Positions 1 through 11,497 of a stretch of 64,000 nucleotides of DNA are shown here, piece after piece. The first letter of the stretch is position 1. Every line of letters begins with the position of its first letter. A program made the position numbers and the translations under genes. The notes beneath the pieces are model-generated. The model had not been told where the DNA came from and searched no databases. It saw only the letters and a list, made by a program, of their open reading frames with translations. Origin of the DNA: Symbiodinium kawagutii (lineage: Eukaryota > Sar > Dinophyceae > Suessiales > Symbiodiniaceae); contig VSDK01006142.1 in assembly GCA_009767595.1 (NCBI GenBank), positions 612,832-676,831 on the forward strand. Reading direction: 5' to 3'.

Positions 1-475
1 GACATCTCTTGCTTCAGACGTCTCTTGCTTCAGACGTCTCTTGCTTCAGACATCTCTTGCTTCAGACATCTCTTGCTTCAGACATCTCTTGCTCTAGACA
101 TCTCTTGCTTCAGACATCTCTTGCTTCAGACATCTCTTGCTTCAGACATCTCTTGCTTCAGACATCTCTTGCTTCAGACATCTCTTGCTTCAGACATCTC
201 TTGCTTCAGACATCTCTTGCTTCAGACATCTCTTGCTCTAGACATCTCTTGCTTCAGACATCTCTTGCTTCAGACATCTCTTGCTTCAGACATTTCTTGC
301 TTCAGACATCTCTTGCTTCAGACATCTCTTACTCTAGACATCTCTTGCTTCAGACATCTCTTGCTTCGGACATCTTGCTTCAGACATCTTGCTTCAGACA
401 TCTCTTGCTCTAGACATCTCTTGCTTCAGACATCTCTTGCTTCAGACATCTCTTGCTCTAGACATCTCTTGCTCT
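1..475. repeat. 16-bp minisatellite array
   Basis: About 29 near-identical copies of a 16-bp unit (TTGCTTCAGACATCTC) run from the window edge. Recurrent variants read CTCTAG instead of CTTCAG, and two copies near 366-392 are shortened. The array decays after about 475 into diverged half units. Because 16 is not a multiple of 3, the open frames across it are artefacts of a stop-free repeat. The true left end lies outside the window. Confidence 0.97.
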
Positions 476-1270
476 AGGCTTCTCTGGCTCTAGACATCTG
501 TTGCATTAGCCATCAGTTGCAGTAGTCATTGCGGTTGTTCGTAACACGGAACTTTCGTATCGAAACTTCCTTTGATAATATATATATATATACACATGTA
601 TTTCATATAAAAGACATAATTAAACATATCTATATACTAATGATTACCCATAATGAAATGTCATACACATCCATGTATTTGACATCCATGTATTTGCTTT
701 TTGTACATGTATGAATGTTGTATCTACATCTATTTATTCAGATTTAAATACAACTACATCCTCGTTTTTATGTATACAATATATGTGAAGGCACCCTGGT
801 AGCAAATACAGGCGTTGCTTTCCAAAGACCATTCCCGAGAAACTTTTTCCAATTGTGGTAAAATTGCACTCCCCCATTTGTAGCACCCTACCATCCCCAA
901 GTGAGCCCAAGTGGTCATTGTTACTGTTACCCGTATCCAATATATTCCAACACTGAAGCCCTTTGTGGACAATTTAGAGTAAGTCGGGGAACAACAAATC
1001 GTGATGTTTAGGTTGTTGGAGGTGCTTATTTAGCTACTTGTCACACAAAGGACTTTATCGGTCATCATCCCTATAATTATACATCCATCTTTCTCGACCA
1101 TTATTGGTAATTGATTATTTGGCTAACTGTCACACAAGTTACCTATCATTAACCATTAATTGACCATTATTATATAACCATCATTCACCATGTATTGGAT
1201 CTACCATCAGCAACAAAGATAGGTATTTCAACCAAGCAACTTTGGGAGTCATTCAATGCTCAGCCGATAT
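476..1270. other. A+T-rich spacer without a confident gene
   Basis: Decayed minisatellite, a TA-rich stretch near 575-610 and simple DNA. A minus-strand open frame at 734-940 looks weakly protein-like but has no clear splice sites or codon bias, so it is not called. Confidence 0.6.
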
Positions 1271-1276
1271 CCTCAG

Positions 1277-1393
1277 GTTTGGATTGCGTTCGGAACGTCT
1301 TCAAGCCAGGCGGCTGAGCTGGTACCCTCCGAGGTTTGCTCGAGATGCTTTACCTCCTCTGGTGATGATCTGAAGACGGGGCCCTTAGGATAG
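1277..1393 (+). CDS. Candidate terminal exon
   Basis: An AG acceptor (GATATCCTCAG) precedes a GC-rich open frame of 38 codons starting VWIAFGTSSS and ending at TAG. The segment is sharply richer in GC than its flanks. Function is not recognised. Internal GT sites could end the exon earlier, so the stop may not be used. Confidence 0.55.
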   Translation, partial: VWIAFGTSSSQAAELVPSEVCSRCFTSSGDDLKTGPLG

Positions 1394-1664
1394 GAAGAGG
1401 AACCAATTGATTTATGAGGGGCTAAGAAGCAAGGCAATGGTGTGGATACACCATCAAGACGGGCTACACATTCTCATCCTTCATCCTCCACACACCTCAT
1501 CCTCCAATTTGTTGCTCTACCATCCCTCCCCTAAGAAGGTGTGTGGATATCTGTATTTGTTGTATCCTCCATATTTGTTGCTGGGGGATGGTTGCAACGA
1601 CCTTGTTAGATGGATGTTGCTTCTTATCCCCTAACAAGGTGGGTGCAACCATCCACCATCACAG

Positions 1665-1758
1665 GCTCAAGCTTCTCACCAGCCATCTTGCCTTGATGGC
1701 CTCACCTGCTAGGAACAGCGGCTGGTTCCAGCGACATGCAAACCGCACAGATGTTTGA
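1665..1758 (+). CDS. Candidate terminal exon
   Basis: Acceptor ACCATCACAG, then a frame reading LKLLTSHLALMASP and ending at TGA. The first base completes a codon from an upstream exon. Its phase does not match an obvious donor in the 1277-1393 exon, so the two may belong to different genes or one boundary is wrong. Confidence 0.45.
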
Positions 1759-2390
1759 GGTGCACTTGGTGCTTCGTGGTGGATCTGAGGGGGTTAAGAA
1801 GCTCGTGAATGGGAGCTACAACTCATAAGCCCACGGGTGTCAATGGCTTTTAAAGGCTATTCAATGGCTCTGAGTGTTTTCAATGGTTAATTAAGGTTCT
1901 TTTATAGTCGATGATTGTTAGTTGTTATTAATATATTGTAGTTTTAAATGGTTCCATGGTTGTTTATGATGAATTGTTCATCGTTTATAGTGACTAGTTC
2001 ATAATAATCGAACCATTCACCAAAAATAGTCACTGAGATGGTCCAACATTAAGTATCAAAACTAGCCCTCCACATTTCCTTACTTCACTGTGGTCAAACA
2101 TCGTTGAACAATCAAGTTGGAATTTCACAAGGAGAAAGATGTTTCCACACTATTTTTTGGGGTTGGTCAATCGCAACCTAAGTATGTCATTGTAAGAAAT
2201 AAGGCTCTGTTGTTGTTGCTGGTTAGTGGTTCAAACATTATTTTCACCAGTACTCATTAGCAAAGGGTTGGTCGACTAATATTTGTCATAGGGATCGAGA
2301 CCCCCAACCAGCCAAATTACCATGGTTTCCTCTTGTGCTTTGTTAGCCATTGGCCCAAATTATTCACTATTGTTTTTCTCACCAATAGAT

Positions 2391-2548
<158 letters not shown>

Positions 2549-2589
2549 CGATCATGGATCTCACATGGGCCATGAGTTTTTTTTGCCAG

Positions 2590-2640
2590 GCATATGCTGC
2601 CAAGGACTGGGGCAGCTGTGACGGCTGGCACCTCCTGATG
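2590..2640 (+). CDS. Exon 1 (partial gene) of three-exon model
   Basis: A T-rich tract ending GCCAG is followed by 17 codons beginning AYAAKDWGSCDGW. A GT donor (GTTTGCC) leaves phase 0. The frame stays open for about 28 more codons, so a later donor at GGGTGCCC is possible. Exons 2751-2848 and 2926-3109 continue in matching phase. The upstream start is not found; the CTG/TTG tract lies just before. Confidence 0.6.
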
Positions 2641-2750
2641 GTTTGCCTAAAAATGACTTGGGATGCTTGGTGGGTGCCCATGATTTATGGAATTTTCTCA
2701 TCCTGTGTCCAGTTGGTGTTTTGAATCACTTCTTGTTTTCCCACATAGAG

Positions 2751-2848
2751 GAAGGCTTAGGGATGGCAGGTTGGTTGACAACTGCTTTTTTGCAAGCTTT
2801 CAAAGCACTCACCGGTCATATTGCGTGGGAGGTATTCTCGCATTGTCG
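2751..2848 (+). CDS. Exon 2 of three-exon model
   Basis: The acceptor TTTTCCCACATAGAG leads into 32 codons (GMAGWLTTAFLQAFK), fairly hydrophobic and possibly a membrane segment. The donor CG|GTACAAC leaves two bases, which the next exon completes with one base to give Arg. The intron to exon 3 would be 77 bp. A variant acceptor two bases upstream would change the phase. Confidence 0.55.
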
Positions 2849-2925
2849 GTACAACCTCCATCATGGGGGGATATATCCAGATATATCCAGATCTGGGCCT
2901 TGGAATCACCAAACCAACCAGCCAG

Positions 2926-3109
2926 GCTTCACCACGGCTTTGCAACAGGTTCTCCTGTCATTTCGCTGCCCCTGCTCCAGGAGGGCGCTTTGGTGTTGGC
3001 CCTGAATCTGGCTGCCATGATGGCGGGGTGGGTGTTCCGCAGTTGGATGCAGCGTATGAATCTAAAGAATAGCAGCACTAAGTTCACAGAGTACATTAGT
3101 AGACATTAA
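2926..3109 (+). CDS. Exon 3 and C-terminus of three-exon model
   Basis: Starts after CCAGCCAG. The frame has strong GC3 bias and contains a hydrophobic stretch (GALVLALNLAAMMAGWVF) typical of a transmembrane helix, followed by basic residues and a TAA stop. The product may be a small membrane protein with two hydrophobic segments. The family is not recognised. Confidence 0.6.
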
Positions 3110-3495
3110 TGTATATAAATTTGGGTTATGTGTTGTAGATAAATATGGGTTATATGAATATGATGTTATATGTAATATGATGTTATATGTATCTATTTCT
3201 TGATCTGAGCGCATTAATTAACGGTAATGGAACCTATATATATATGAGTTAGATATTGAGTTCTTTTTTGAGATACGTGTCTGTTTCGTTGTTCTCGAAT
3301 ACTGTGAGCCCAAAGTCACCACGACTTTACCAGTGTGTTTGCTTGATGATGAAAACCAACCATTTGACTTCAGCTGAGCTGATGAAACCAGCCATTTGTT
3401 TGTATGATTCCAATTTTGAAGACCAAGTACTTGACTTCAAGTGAGTGGATGGCATCAAGTGAAGTCAGCTTCTCAATTTCAACCGCTTCGAGCAG

Positions 3496-3595
3496 ACCAC
3501 ACTGGCTTGGTCATGTAGCCATGGTAGTGCATAGCCCACGCAATGGCTCCCCCCCAATGTTTCTCATGGACAGGCCATCCAGTCGTTGCACGTGA
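3496..3595 (+). CDS. Candidate exon, unknown product
   Basis: Acceptor TTCGAGCAG, open frame containing HWLGHVAMVVHSPRNG, ending at TGA. A donor (CAC|GTGATT) lies just before the stop. A second frame is open for part of the exon. No family recognised. Confidence 0.4.
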
Positions 3596-3636
3596 TTACT
3601 GGGTCAGAGACTCAGGGCGAAATGGAAACAACTGAG

Positions 3637-3729
3637 ATGTGCTTGGATTTCACATTGGATCACAGCCAAGAAGTGCAAGTGGTCGTCAGGGTGGCGCCCC
3701 TGGGGGTCATACCCCTAATTTCTGTGTGA
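3637..3729 (+). CDS. Candidate short exon beginning with ATG
   Basis: An AG directly precedes ATG; 30 codons (MCLDFTLDHSQEV) run to TGA. The adjacent island 3730-3850 is open in several frames on both strands and could not be assigned, so boundaries and strand here are uncertain. Confidence 0.35.
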   Translation: MCLDFTLDHSQEVQVVVRVAPLGVIPLISV

Positions 3730-3885
3730 ACGAACCAGAGTGAAATTGACGCTGATGATTCTTCTTGGTGGCGCACGCCGGAGAACATCAGGAAGACTGC
3801 TGAGGGCTGCTGTTGCTGATGCCCATCCAAAGATCATCAAAGATCAATGATTACCAAATGTCACCAAACATGGCTGGATACACAT

Positions 3886-3981
3886 GGGTATCGGTCAAAA
3901 TTATTAACCCCCGATATGGCCATTTATAATGGAAATCTATCAGCCAATGGTTTTGGGGGTACCCAATTTTGACCCACAACC
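3886..3981. mobile_element. Family B inverted-repeat element, copy 1
   Basis: Termini GGGTATCGGTCA and TTGACCCACAACC are imperfect inverted repeats. The element is flanked by perfect 4-bp direct repeats ACAT (3882-3885, 3982-3985). A second copy lies at 59411-59510. Length is 96 bp with no coding potential. Confidence 0.8.
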
Positions 3982-4214
3982 ACATCTCAACAGCATTTTA
4001 CTACTCAGTGCACGAGTGGTGAAAGATTGTTGCGGGGACTTGGGTTTGACCTGCCATCACCATGACACCATATGGCAACAAGGAACCTTTGCAACTGCTA
4101 AACGCTGCTCCTTCCCCCAATCGCTAGCTTCGGCCACGGCGAGGGGAGATGCATCAAAAAAACACATTTTGATAGGAGGGCAGCAGGAAAGGAAGAAAGG
4201 GAGGAAGGAAGGAT

Positions 4215-4292
4215 GGAAGGAATCAACCCTAAAACCAAACGCCCTAAAATCCCTGAAACCATGAACCCTGAAAATCAACCCTAAAACCACAA
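4215..4292. repeat. Degenerate AACCCTAAA-type repeat, block 1
   Basis: Repeated variants of AACCCTAAAACC and AACCCTGAAA, resembling decayed TTTAGGG-type telomere repeat read on the C-rich strand. A larger related block lies at 5219-5450. Confidence 0.6.
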
Positions 4293-4315
4293 ATTGTATG
4301 AATGAAACAGTAGGG

Positions 4316-4430
4316 AAACAGCTTGCCAAAAGTTTACGTGTTTCCATTTTTATGAAGGGAAACACGAAAGAGACAGCCTGCCAAGAGCTTGAGACGTTCC
4401 ATTTTCATGAACGGATAAACATTATGTATA
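4316..4430. repeat. Tandem duplication of a 57-bp unit
   Basis: Two adjacent diverged copies share the order (A)CAGCTTGCC, CGTGTTTCC or GACGTTCC, ATTTTTATGAA or ATTTTCATGAA. They sit between the two telomere-like blocks. Confidence 0.6.
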
Positions 4431-5218
4431 TATATATATATACATCTCTCTCTCTCTTTCAAGCGCATGTTTCATATTTAAAGAGACCGTCATTCCAGAA
4501 CGGCGCCCCCCTTTGCGGGCAAAGCTTCTGGGAACTTCAAACAATTTTTGTTTTCTACAGCATTAGGCTCACAACTTTCAAGTGTTTGATAGTTTAGGGA
4601 AATTTTCCGAACAAAAACATGCACAAAATAAACAGCCTTTTGAAACTCCCGCAATAAAATGTGCACAAGAAACATCTGTTTGATAATTTTTGCGAAACAC
4701 TTTACTGTTGAAATGTTCGCAAGAAACCCTGCAAACACCATGTCATCTCAAGGGTTTTTGTTCCAAGAAATGCATTGAAAAATTGAAAAACATAGTTTGC
4801 TAATTACAAAGTCATTTTTTTTGTTCCACTCACCCTTTCTCTTTGCGGTGGCCTGGACTGAGTGTACGCTACGGCTGTTGTAGTTTTTTATGCTCCAGTG
4901 CCTCTTGCAATGCCGCGCTTTTTTCCACTGATGGTTCTTAACAGATTTTGCATCAGATACGGTTGCAAATTATTGTTTTGTCAAAACGTTTAAAACGTGG
5001 CTTGTGCCTTCGGTGTGCATTACAACACAACACCTCTGGCCACAAGGTTCTGAAAACCAGATAGCTTTGGTTCAAGTATGGAGGAAAGAGAGAGAGACGG
5101 CAACAAGTGGAAAAATGAAGAATGGAAATTGTGTAATGAATAGAGAGTATTTCGGGCGGGTGGCGCGGAGTAAGTTTAAACAAATCAATACATGTATATT
5201 ATGCGGTTCTTTGCCCTC

Positions 5219-5450
5219 TTAAACTCAATCCTAAAACCAAAAACCCAATTCAACCGTAAAACCAAAACCTTAAACTCAACGTAAAACCATAATTCCGAAA
5301 CTCAACCCTAGGACCATAAAACCTACTAAATTCAACCCTGTATAAGACTTTTAACCCTAAGCTCAACATAAAGGCATATTCCCGAAACTCAACCCTAAGA
5401 CCATAAACTGCAATCCCCAAAACCATAAACTTTAAAGTCGACCCTGAGGG
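5219..5450. repeat. Degenerate AACCCTAAA-type repeat, block 2
   Basis: A run of about 230 bp of CTAAAACC, CAACCCTAAGACC and CCATAAACC variants, all on one strand. It resembles interstitial telomere-like sequence with heavy decay. Open frames on the minus strand here come from the stop-poor repeat. Confidence 0.65.
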
Positions 5451-5459
5451 CTGTGATTT

Positions 5460-7230
5460 TGTTTTTGATTCATTCAGGTTTTTCCATCCGGTGCCAGCGA
5501 GTTCAGGCGATGCGCGAAGCTGGAGGTCGATAGAGATGTAATGAAGCGCCAGGCAGCGGGGCAGAAACCAAGGGGCGATGGCATTTCTGGGATGCAGAGC
5601 AGCAACTGGTAGCCACACCTGGGGATGGTCTTTCGACATGTTTGTTACTTGGAGTATCTGGGAGTTTTTCGTCAGTTGTAATGGTTACTGGATTTTTTTT
5701 TGCCAGATTGAAAATTGTGGAAGCTTAGGATGGGTGAATAGTTTATTTTTCCTCATTCAGCGTATTTGAATGCATTCGTTATACAGTATCCGTTTTGTGG
5801 GGAAGTAATGCAGGTATATATTGGTACCGCAACTTGGTGCAACTTGCCTAGTGAACGAGTGCCATCCCAAGTTATGATTGTGGTACGGGTAAGGCAACCC
5901 ATCAGGGCACACCATGGCCATAGACACACCATGTGGTGCAGGTCATCGACCACCTCACACATGCCAAATTGGGTTAGCCTGTACTGTTTGTGCCATACTC
6001 AACTATACAAACATATGTCAAATATGCGCCTTGAAACATTTACCAAAGTACAAACAATATTTTAGATATTGATATATATATATATATATATATTAGATAT
6101 GGACTCGTGGACACGATGGATATGGGATTTAGTTGTTGAAGCACACCACTTGCGAGGCTAGGAAGTTGGTAAATTTTATGTTGCATCAAAGGTTGCCGTA
6201 TTTTGACAGTCAATGTACATGCAGTCGGGTCCAAATATCTTTGTTCGTTTCTGAAGAAAAAGATTGCAAATTAGATAAACATGTTAAATCATACTCAATA
6301 GAAATACCAACCACTTTGTGATGCCCTGCTTATTACTTGATACACCAAGGATACCCAGGTTGTAGGTTACAGTGGGGTCCACAACATGATACATGATTGC
6401 CTCTACACTTTGTAAACGTAGATCCTTCATCACCATGAAAGGTAGAAAGCGGTGCGGAGCTTGTGGCCTTGGTGCTGGTGGCAATCAGCCACTTTGAACC
6501 ATCCTTTAACCTAAGCAACTATAAACTTCAGGTCCAGAGGGCCGAAGCACCCATGGCCATCATCATCTCATGTGCACTGGTGGGAAACCAGGAAATTCAA
6601 GGTATCTACTGGTTGTTGTATATATCGGCTAGCGTAGCCTGGGATTTCTCAAGTTGATGCCCAACATTGTTCAGGAAAGGCCCAGCAGTGGCTGTTACTA
6701 TGACATGTTGGATATCAAACATCATGAATGTTTTTCCAGCGTCAGTAGTCCTTTCGCTCCTGTTTGTCGCTAAACTTCATTGCCTGTGTCTACGATTATC
6801 ACCAGTTCTCATGGCCCTTTTCTGTTTTACCATTGTGGATATATGAACCACGAATCAGTTGGTACTGATTAGTGGTAAATCGTATACCATTTATCCGCGA
6901 TTATGTCATCGCCAATTTCCAATTCCAACTGTTTAGTTGCGCTTCTGTTCCCTATCGATCTCTATGAACCGCGTGGTCGTTCCTCAATTCATAGGGGTAC
7001 CCCGTTTCTCATCCAATTTATTCATGCATTACATTAATACACCCATATTTGTGATCCCAATTAATTAAGAAAACCCATAAAGTAGTGGTTTAACCACTAT
7101 TGTTGGTGAGCATCCCCCACTATCAACCATTATCATCCCATAAATATTTGATGTTCCCAGATTCAAGAACCCCCCATAGCACTTGGATGTGCAACTCGGG
7201 TTGTAACCTTGGTTAGTTACGGCCCTATGT
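5460..7230. other. Intergenic or intronic DNA, one weak island
   Basis: A GC-richer island at about 5478-5625 has several open frames after CATTCAG but no decisive one. The remainder is A+T-rich with a TA run at 6070-6093. No gene is supported. Confidence 0.55.
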
Positions 7231-7237
7231 TCGGTAG

Positions 7238-7374
7238 CTGAACTAACCCCATCACGAATCCATGGGAAGCTGGTGACCACTGACCGGCTCGCCCTGCACA
7301 TCCGCCAGGCCCAACAGGCTAGCGAGTTCGGGAACCCAGAGTTTGGTCGACCTGAGCTACACATGGCGAGCTGG
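7238..7374 (+). CDS. Candidate internal exon
   Basis: The acceptor TATGTTCGGTAG leads to two bases plus 45 codons (LVTTDRLALHIRQAQQ) ending at donor TGG|GTTAAG in phase 0. GC3 is high compared with the flanks. An antisense frame is also open. No domain recognised; polar and Gln-rich, possibly helical. Confidence 0.55.
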
Positions 7375-7474
7375 GTTAAGCAGTTAACCAACCAACCAAT
7401 GGTTAGCTAGCTGGTTAATGGTTCATGATAGGGTAGAACAACCAACAATAGTAGGGAATATGCCAGCCATACAT

Positions 7475-7675
7475 GGCTATGGGTCAAGCAGTTAACCAAC
7501 CAATAATGGTTGTTACTGTCCCCCATTTGTTTTTAGGTAAAATATTCACCCAGCTATATTAACCAACCAATTGGTACAACATATTGTCCAACTATTAATA
7601 ACAACCATTTGTTATAGGGAAAACTGGCTGGTATATGAGGGGGAACCAGCGGGACTAAGGGTGAACCCCACAGCC
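7475..7675. mobile_element. Family A element, long diverged copy
   Basis: Starts GGCTATGGGTCAA and ends ACCCCACAGCC, with perfect ACAT direct repeats on both sides (7471-7474, 7676-7679). At 201 bp it is nearly twice the usual family A length, suggesting internal duplication or a nested insertion. Confidence 0.65.
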
Positions 7676-7679
7676 ACAT

Positions 7680-8690
7680 GAGCAACCGTTTTTTTTGTGC
7701 AATTCATTCCAAGTAGGGGGCTTGCACTATTTTTTTTCGCATCAATAGTCAGCTTGTAAACGAGATGGGTTCTCCCATCCGAACGAGATCTGTTTGATGT
7801 ATAATTTGATGTCAATCAATTGTTCATTTGATGAATAATTGAACGGGATGCCCTAAAATAGCGTTGGCCAGTCTTCATTGTCTTTTTTAACTGAACGAGG
7901 CCGGGTCCGCCCTTCAAACTACCGCAAAAGGATCTTGTACGAATAAAAGCAACCGCACACATGGCTTGGCCAATTCACCATGGTGTACCCCAAGCTGCCG
8001 GTTGGTTTCCGGTTGAATAACGATTGTTATGTTGGTACTTTGGGTGGTACAACTAGTAGCTTTCCGTACTTCCCATCCAACATGTACTAGTAGATTTCCA
8101 TAACGGGTGGTTATCGACTTAGATGGTTAGTATATATGTTAGCAATATCATGGCTATGGACAAATGCAAATTTGCGTTTTTTTTGTGAAATCAAGTGGCA
8201 GTTGTTGTCATGTCAGTCTACTACGGCTGCCTGGTAAACATGAAGTCTCGTATGAGATGATAACCTTTAAAGCAAGGCTTCTGGGAACAATGATCAACGG
8301 GGCGTTTAAAAGGCAACTGGTCATTGGATTAAAGATTGAACATTTTGCGAGATACCAGTCCTTGTTAGCGTTTTTCCCTGCGTATTGGGCTATGTTCAGC
8401 CATGAATGACCAATGTTAGATTAGATTCCTAATTTGGTGAATGGACACAGGTTCACACGCATGATCACGCACACATATGCCATGTTTTATACCAAATACC
8501 AATACTAGGCCCAATACTACGCGTGTGGCTGTTTCAACCTGCACACTGTGCGTATTTCTTGGCACCACGTGGTGGTTTCCTATGGCTGGTTCACTACTAG
8601 AACTAGTTGATACATGATACATGTTAATGGTTGTTGATTTTAAATAGATTATTACTATAACTAGTCGATATAACTGGTTGGTTCATGATT
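7680..8690. other. Long non-coding stretch
   Basis: Mixed A+T-rich sequence with no convincing exon. An open frame at 8164-8409 lacks GC3 bias and splice signals and is not called. Confidence 0.55.
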
Positions 8691-8731
8691 AGGTATGACT
8701 AATATTGGATGATTTGGGGGCACCCCCATTT

Positions 8732-8829
8732 GGTGGTTTCTCAAAATAGGAGTACCCAAAAATGGTTGGTTTATGATTCACAATGGATATTAATGGGTGA
8801 TTTAAGGGTCCCCTATTTTGAGAAAGACC
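8732..8829. mobile_element. Family C element next to a truncated C copy
   Basis: GGTGGTTTCTCAAAATAGG at the left and CCTATTTTGAGAAAGACC at the right. The preceding 8698-8730 matches the right half of another C copy, so one element probably inserted into or beside an older one. No clean direct repeat. A coding exon follows at once. Confidence 0.75.
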
Positions 8830-8955
8830 CTTGTTCGTGATCAGCGTCTTCGCAGGTTCTCCAAGCAGCTGATGGCCGAGTCCAAAGAGGGCAAAGCGTC
8901 GCCTGGCCGAGATTTTTGGCAGGAGATCTTTGATATCACAGTTATACAACTCGTG
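8827..8955 (+). CDS. Internal exon after a family C element
   Basis: Open frame with strong codon bias (SKQLMAESKEGKASPGRD then FWQEIFDI) ending at a consensus donor GTG|GTAAGA. The start may be the AG inside the element's right terminus (GAGAAAG) or a later AG at 8854-8855. Charged, helical-looking sequence; family not recognised. If the first acceptor is used, the element supplies the splice site. Confidence 0.65.
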
Positions 8956-9168
8956 GTAAGATGTGATAACAACATATTTGATGCTATGTTTTTTAGTACA
9001 TCATCATGATATATCATATTTCTCTGCATGATGGTATATCATCAAAGTATGTATAGAGTATATCCAACAAACACGTCTTTACTGTTTAATCTGTAAAGGT
9101 ACTTCCTGTGTATATTCTGTGTTCCTTTATTTGTAGGGGAGTATATATGCGCTTTGACTAGTTTTTCC

Positions 9169-9297
9169 ATGGCTACGCGGCTACATGCACGTGGCGGTAG
9201 AACAAAACCCAGTGCCCCTCGTGAAGATTCCACTGATGTGATGTTCACCGACCTCCTTTTTGGATGCTTGTTATTTACCCATAGCCACACCAAATAG
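9169..9297 (+). CDS. Small open frame, strand uncertain
   Basis: ATG to TAG, 42 codons, starting MATRLHARGGRTKPSAP. The minus strand is equally open through the same island, so strand is not settled. The stop lies at the edge of a truncated family C element (about 9288-9364). Confidence 0.3.
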   Translation: MATRLHARGGRTKPSAPREDSTDVMFTDLLFGCLLFTHSHTK

Positions 9298-9364
9298 TTG
9301 ATTTATTGCTATAAATGGTTAACAATGGATGATTTGGGGGTACCCCTATTTTCAGAAACCACCA
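9288..9364. mobile_element. Family C element, left end missing
   Basis: Contains the right-half signature GGATGATTTGGGGGTACC and terminus TATTTTCAGAAACCACC followed by ATAT. The left TIR is absent. Confidence 0.7.
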
Positions 9365-10580
9365 TATTTATCAGTCTACCAATCTACCATGAGGGAAGAA
9401 GCACTCTGTAGTTCTTTGATGCCTGTTCATTGCCAACGGGTAATATACCTCATGAGTTTGTGTCATCCCAGAGTGTTGTGTTTTTATTGCTGCTTGATGA
9501 CACATATAATGATTACAAAGTAATAGTGATTAGAGACCATTTGGAAGATGTTATCATTATATATCTAGCATTATATTTGTATATATATATATATATTCAT
9601 TTATATATTTATTTATCTACATGAATCAGAATGGTTGACAAGAATCGTCAACAAGGGGTAGGGGAACATTTCCAACAACGAAATAAAAATCGTGGTAGTG
9701 AGTGGGGAGCCAGGGACCCTATTTCACATGATTGAGATACCTATCTATGATCTCTTTCTTGGGCAAGCAGCCACTTTTTTGGGGGTACCGACTACAAAGG
9801 GATAGGTGCGACCAACACAAATGATTATAGATGTACATAAATATGTGTACATCTATGTATTTACATAAGTATAGGTATAGATACATATACATCTATATCT
9901 AAATGTCAAATGGATCAGTATTCCTATATTCCCTTGATCAGCCCCAAAACCAATCATGTTGAGGAAGCCAACCATTGGTAGGATGCGTACATTATGGACG
10001 TGATAATTTGTAGTTCATTTTGAGGGATATGCTGTGAGTGAGACGGAATTTGCGGGCGGGTCAGTTGTTCGGTTGATTGTTTGTTTAACGGTCTAGGTTT
10101 CAAGAATCCATCCCGGGTTAACATGATGAATGTTAGAGGTTGGTTATTGAGTCAATCATATAGGATAATCCAAGGGTATCACGATGTATGTTACTTTTGT
10201 AGCGACAAATTCAGAACTTTGCTAGAATGAGAATCATGTGCTGCTATAGGTGATGCCCACTAGATTATAACACTTATCCTGATGCTAATTGACATTGTGG
10301 ACGAGGGAGGACTCAAGTGTTGCGGTTTAGCCTCACTATCATGGGTTGTGGCTTGCGGATGTATCATGATGTATCTATGCAACGTTTCATTTCAAGGAAA
10401 CTAGATGGAAGCCCCAAAACCAACAGTTTCTCCTCTAACCCCGCTCCAGTTTCTGGCCAATTATTCAAGGGGGCACAGGGATTACAGACATCATCCCACG
10501 TGATGGTTGTGGAATAAGCACTCTGTATGGGACACAGGCCTTCACGACACGGGCCGTATCAATATAAGATTTAATGATAT

Positions 10581-10693
10581 GGCTGTGGGTCAAAACCGCG
10601 TACCCTTAGTTCCCTTATCATGAGCCATTGTATTCCCTATTATTGTTGGTGGAAATCCCCCATTAGTTGGTTGGTTAATATTGACCCATGGCC
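10581..10693. mobile_element. Family A element, TSD ATAT
   Basis: GGCTGTGGGTCAAAACC to TTGACCCATGGCC, 113 bp, flanked by ATAT at 10577-10580 and 10694-10697. It lies in reverse orientation relative to copies such as 62287-62397. Confidence 0.9.
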
Positions 10694-10758
10694 ATATGAG
10701 CATTTATGCAGCTTGGGGTTCAGTTGCCCAATGACTGCGGTTTCGTCCGTGGTTTCAG

Positions 10759-10842
10759 TCGCTTCGATCCGCGGATCCACTGGCCAGGCCTGAAACCAAG
10801 ATGGAGAGCAAGAAGGAGGATGACAAGGAGGCAGTTCTTCCA
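10759..10842 (+). CDS. Internal exon, 28 codons
   Basis: Acceptor TGGTTTCAG, phase 0, reading SLRSADPLARPETKMESKKE then acidic and basic residues, donor CCA|GTTGTT in phase 0. Highly charged K/E/D sequence suggests a solvent-exposed linker. Product unknown. Confidence 0.65.
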
Positions 10843-11142
10843 GTTGTTTTTCGATGTTTAAAAGTCAACGACCCAAAGCGTTGAAGTCCATCACCCAACA
10901 GTCAGGACTCAGGCGGTCAGGCGATGACTGGTAGGTGAGCAATCCAACAGTGAGACTATGCAGGTTGATGTGAACAGCCAGGGGAGCAGAGTATTGACCC
11001 ACAGCCATATTAAACGATCTGTGCATTTTGCAGCACCAAGGTGTCATAGCTACAATTCACAGGTTCTTCATGTTCTCCAACCAATGATAAGTGTCAACCA
11101 TTTGGTTGTTCCTCAACCATCACCAGCATCTCACGTTCGCAG

Positions 11143-11216
11143 CTCCTGGGAGTGCCATCAGCTGATGAATCGCCAGCTCGCGATTTCTCAAACTGAGATT
11201 CTTCAACCACTTGGAG
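11143..11216 (+). CDS. Exon ending at a family C element
   Basis: Acceptor CACGTTCGCAG; one base then SWECHQLMNRQLAISQTEIL in a biased frame. The coding signal runs directly into the left terminus of the family C element at 11213. The only nearby GT donor is inside that terminus (GGAG|GTTTCTC). Confidence 0.6.
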
Positions 11217-11327
11217 GTTTCTCAAGCCATACGGGTACCCCCAGTTAGCATCCTTTACGAACCATCTATAGAATCTATAGTAATAAAGCCACCATTTCTG
11301 GGTTTTCCCTATGTTTAAGAAACCACC
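11213..11327. mobile_element. Family C element abutting an exon
   Basis: GGAGGTTTCTCAAG to TTAAGAAACCACC. Flanking ACTT and ATGT do not match as a direct repeat, so the copy is probably old. Confidence 0.8.
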
Positions 11328-11349
11328 ATGTCAACCAATCGATTTACAG

Positions 11350-11497
11350 GGAATGGACCAGGAACCCACAAACTCCATCAATGATGGAGTTGCCCCTGAA
11401 ACCTGAATATTTTCCTGGACCAAATCCTACGGATCCTATGATCATGTCATTGGCCTCAGGGGGAGCTTCGCAAACGCGCGGACTGAGCACCGGCTGA
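11350..11497 (+). CDS. Candidate terminal exon
   Basis: After GATTTACAG a frame of 48 codons (EWTRNPQTPSMMELPLKPEY) is open to TGA. A second frame is open for about 20 codons, and the antisense strand of 11460-11540 is also open. The phase does not match the 11143-11216 donor exactly. Confidence 0.4.

Noticed and set aside
1..477. Two overlapping plus-strand frames of 134 and 150 codons in the minisatellite
   Set aside because: They are products of a stop-free 16-bp repeat; the peptides are pure LLLQTSLASDIS-type repeats.
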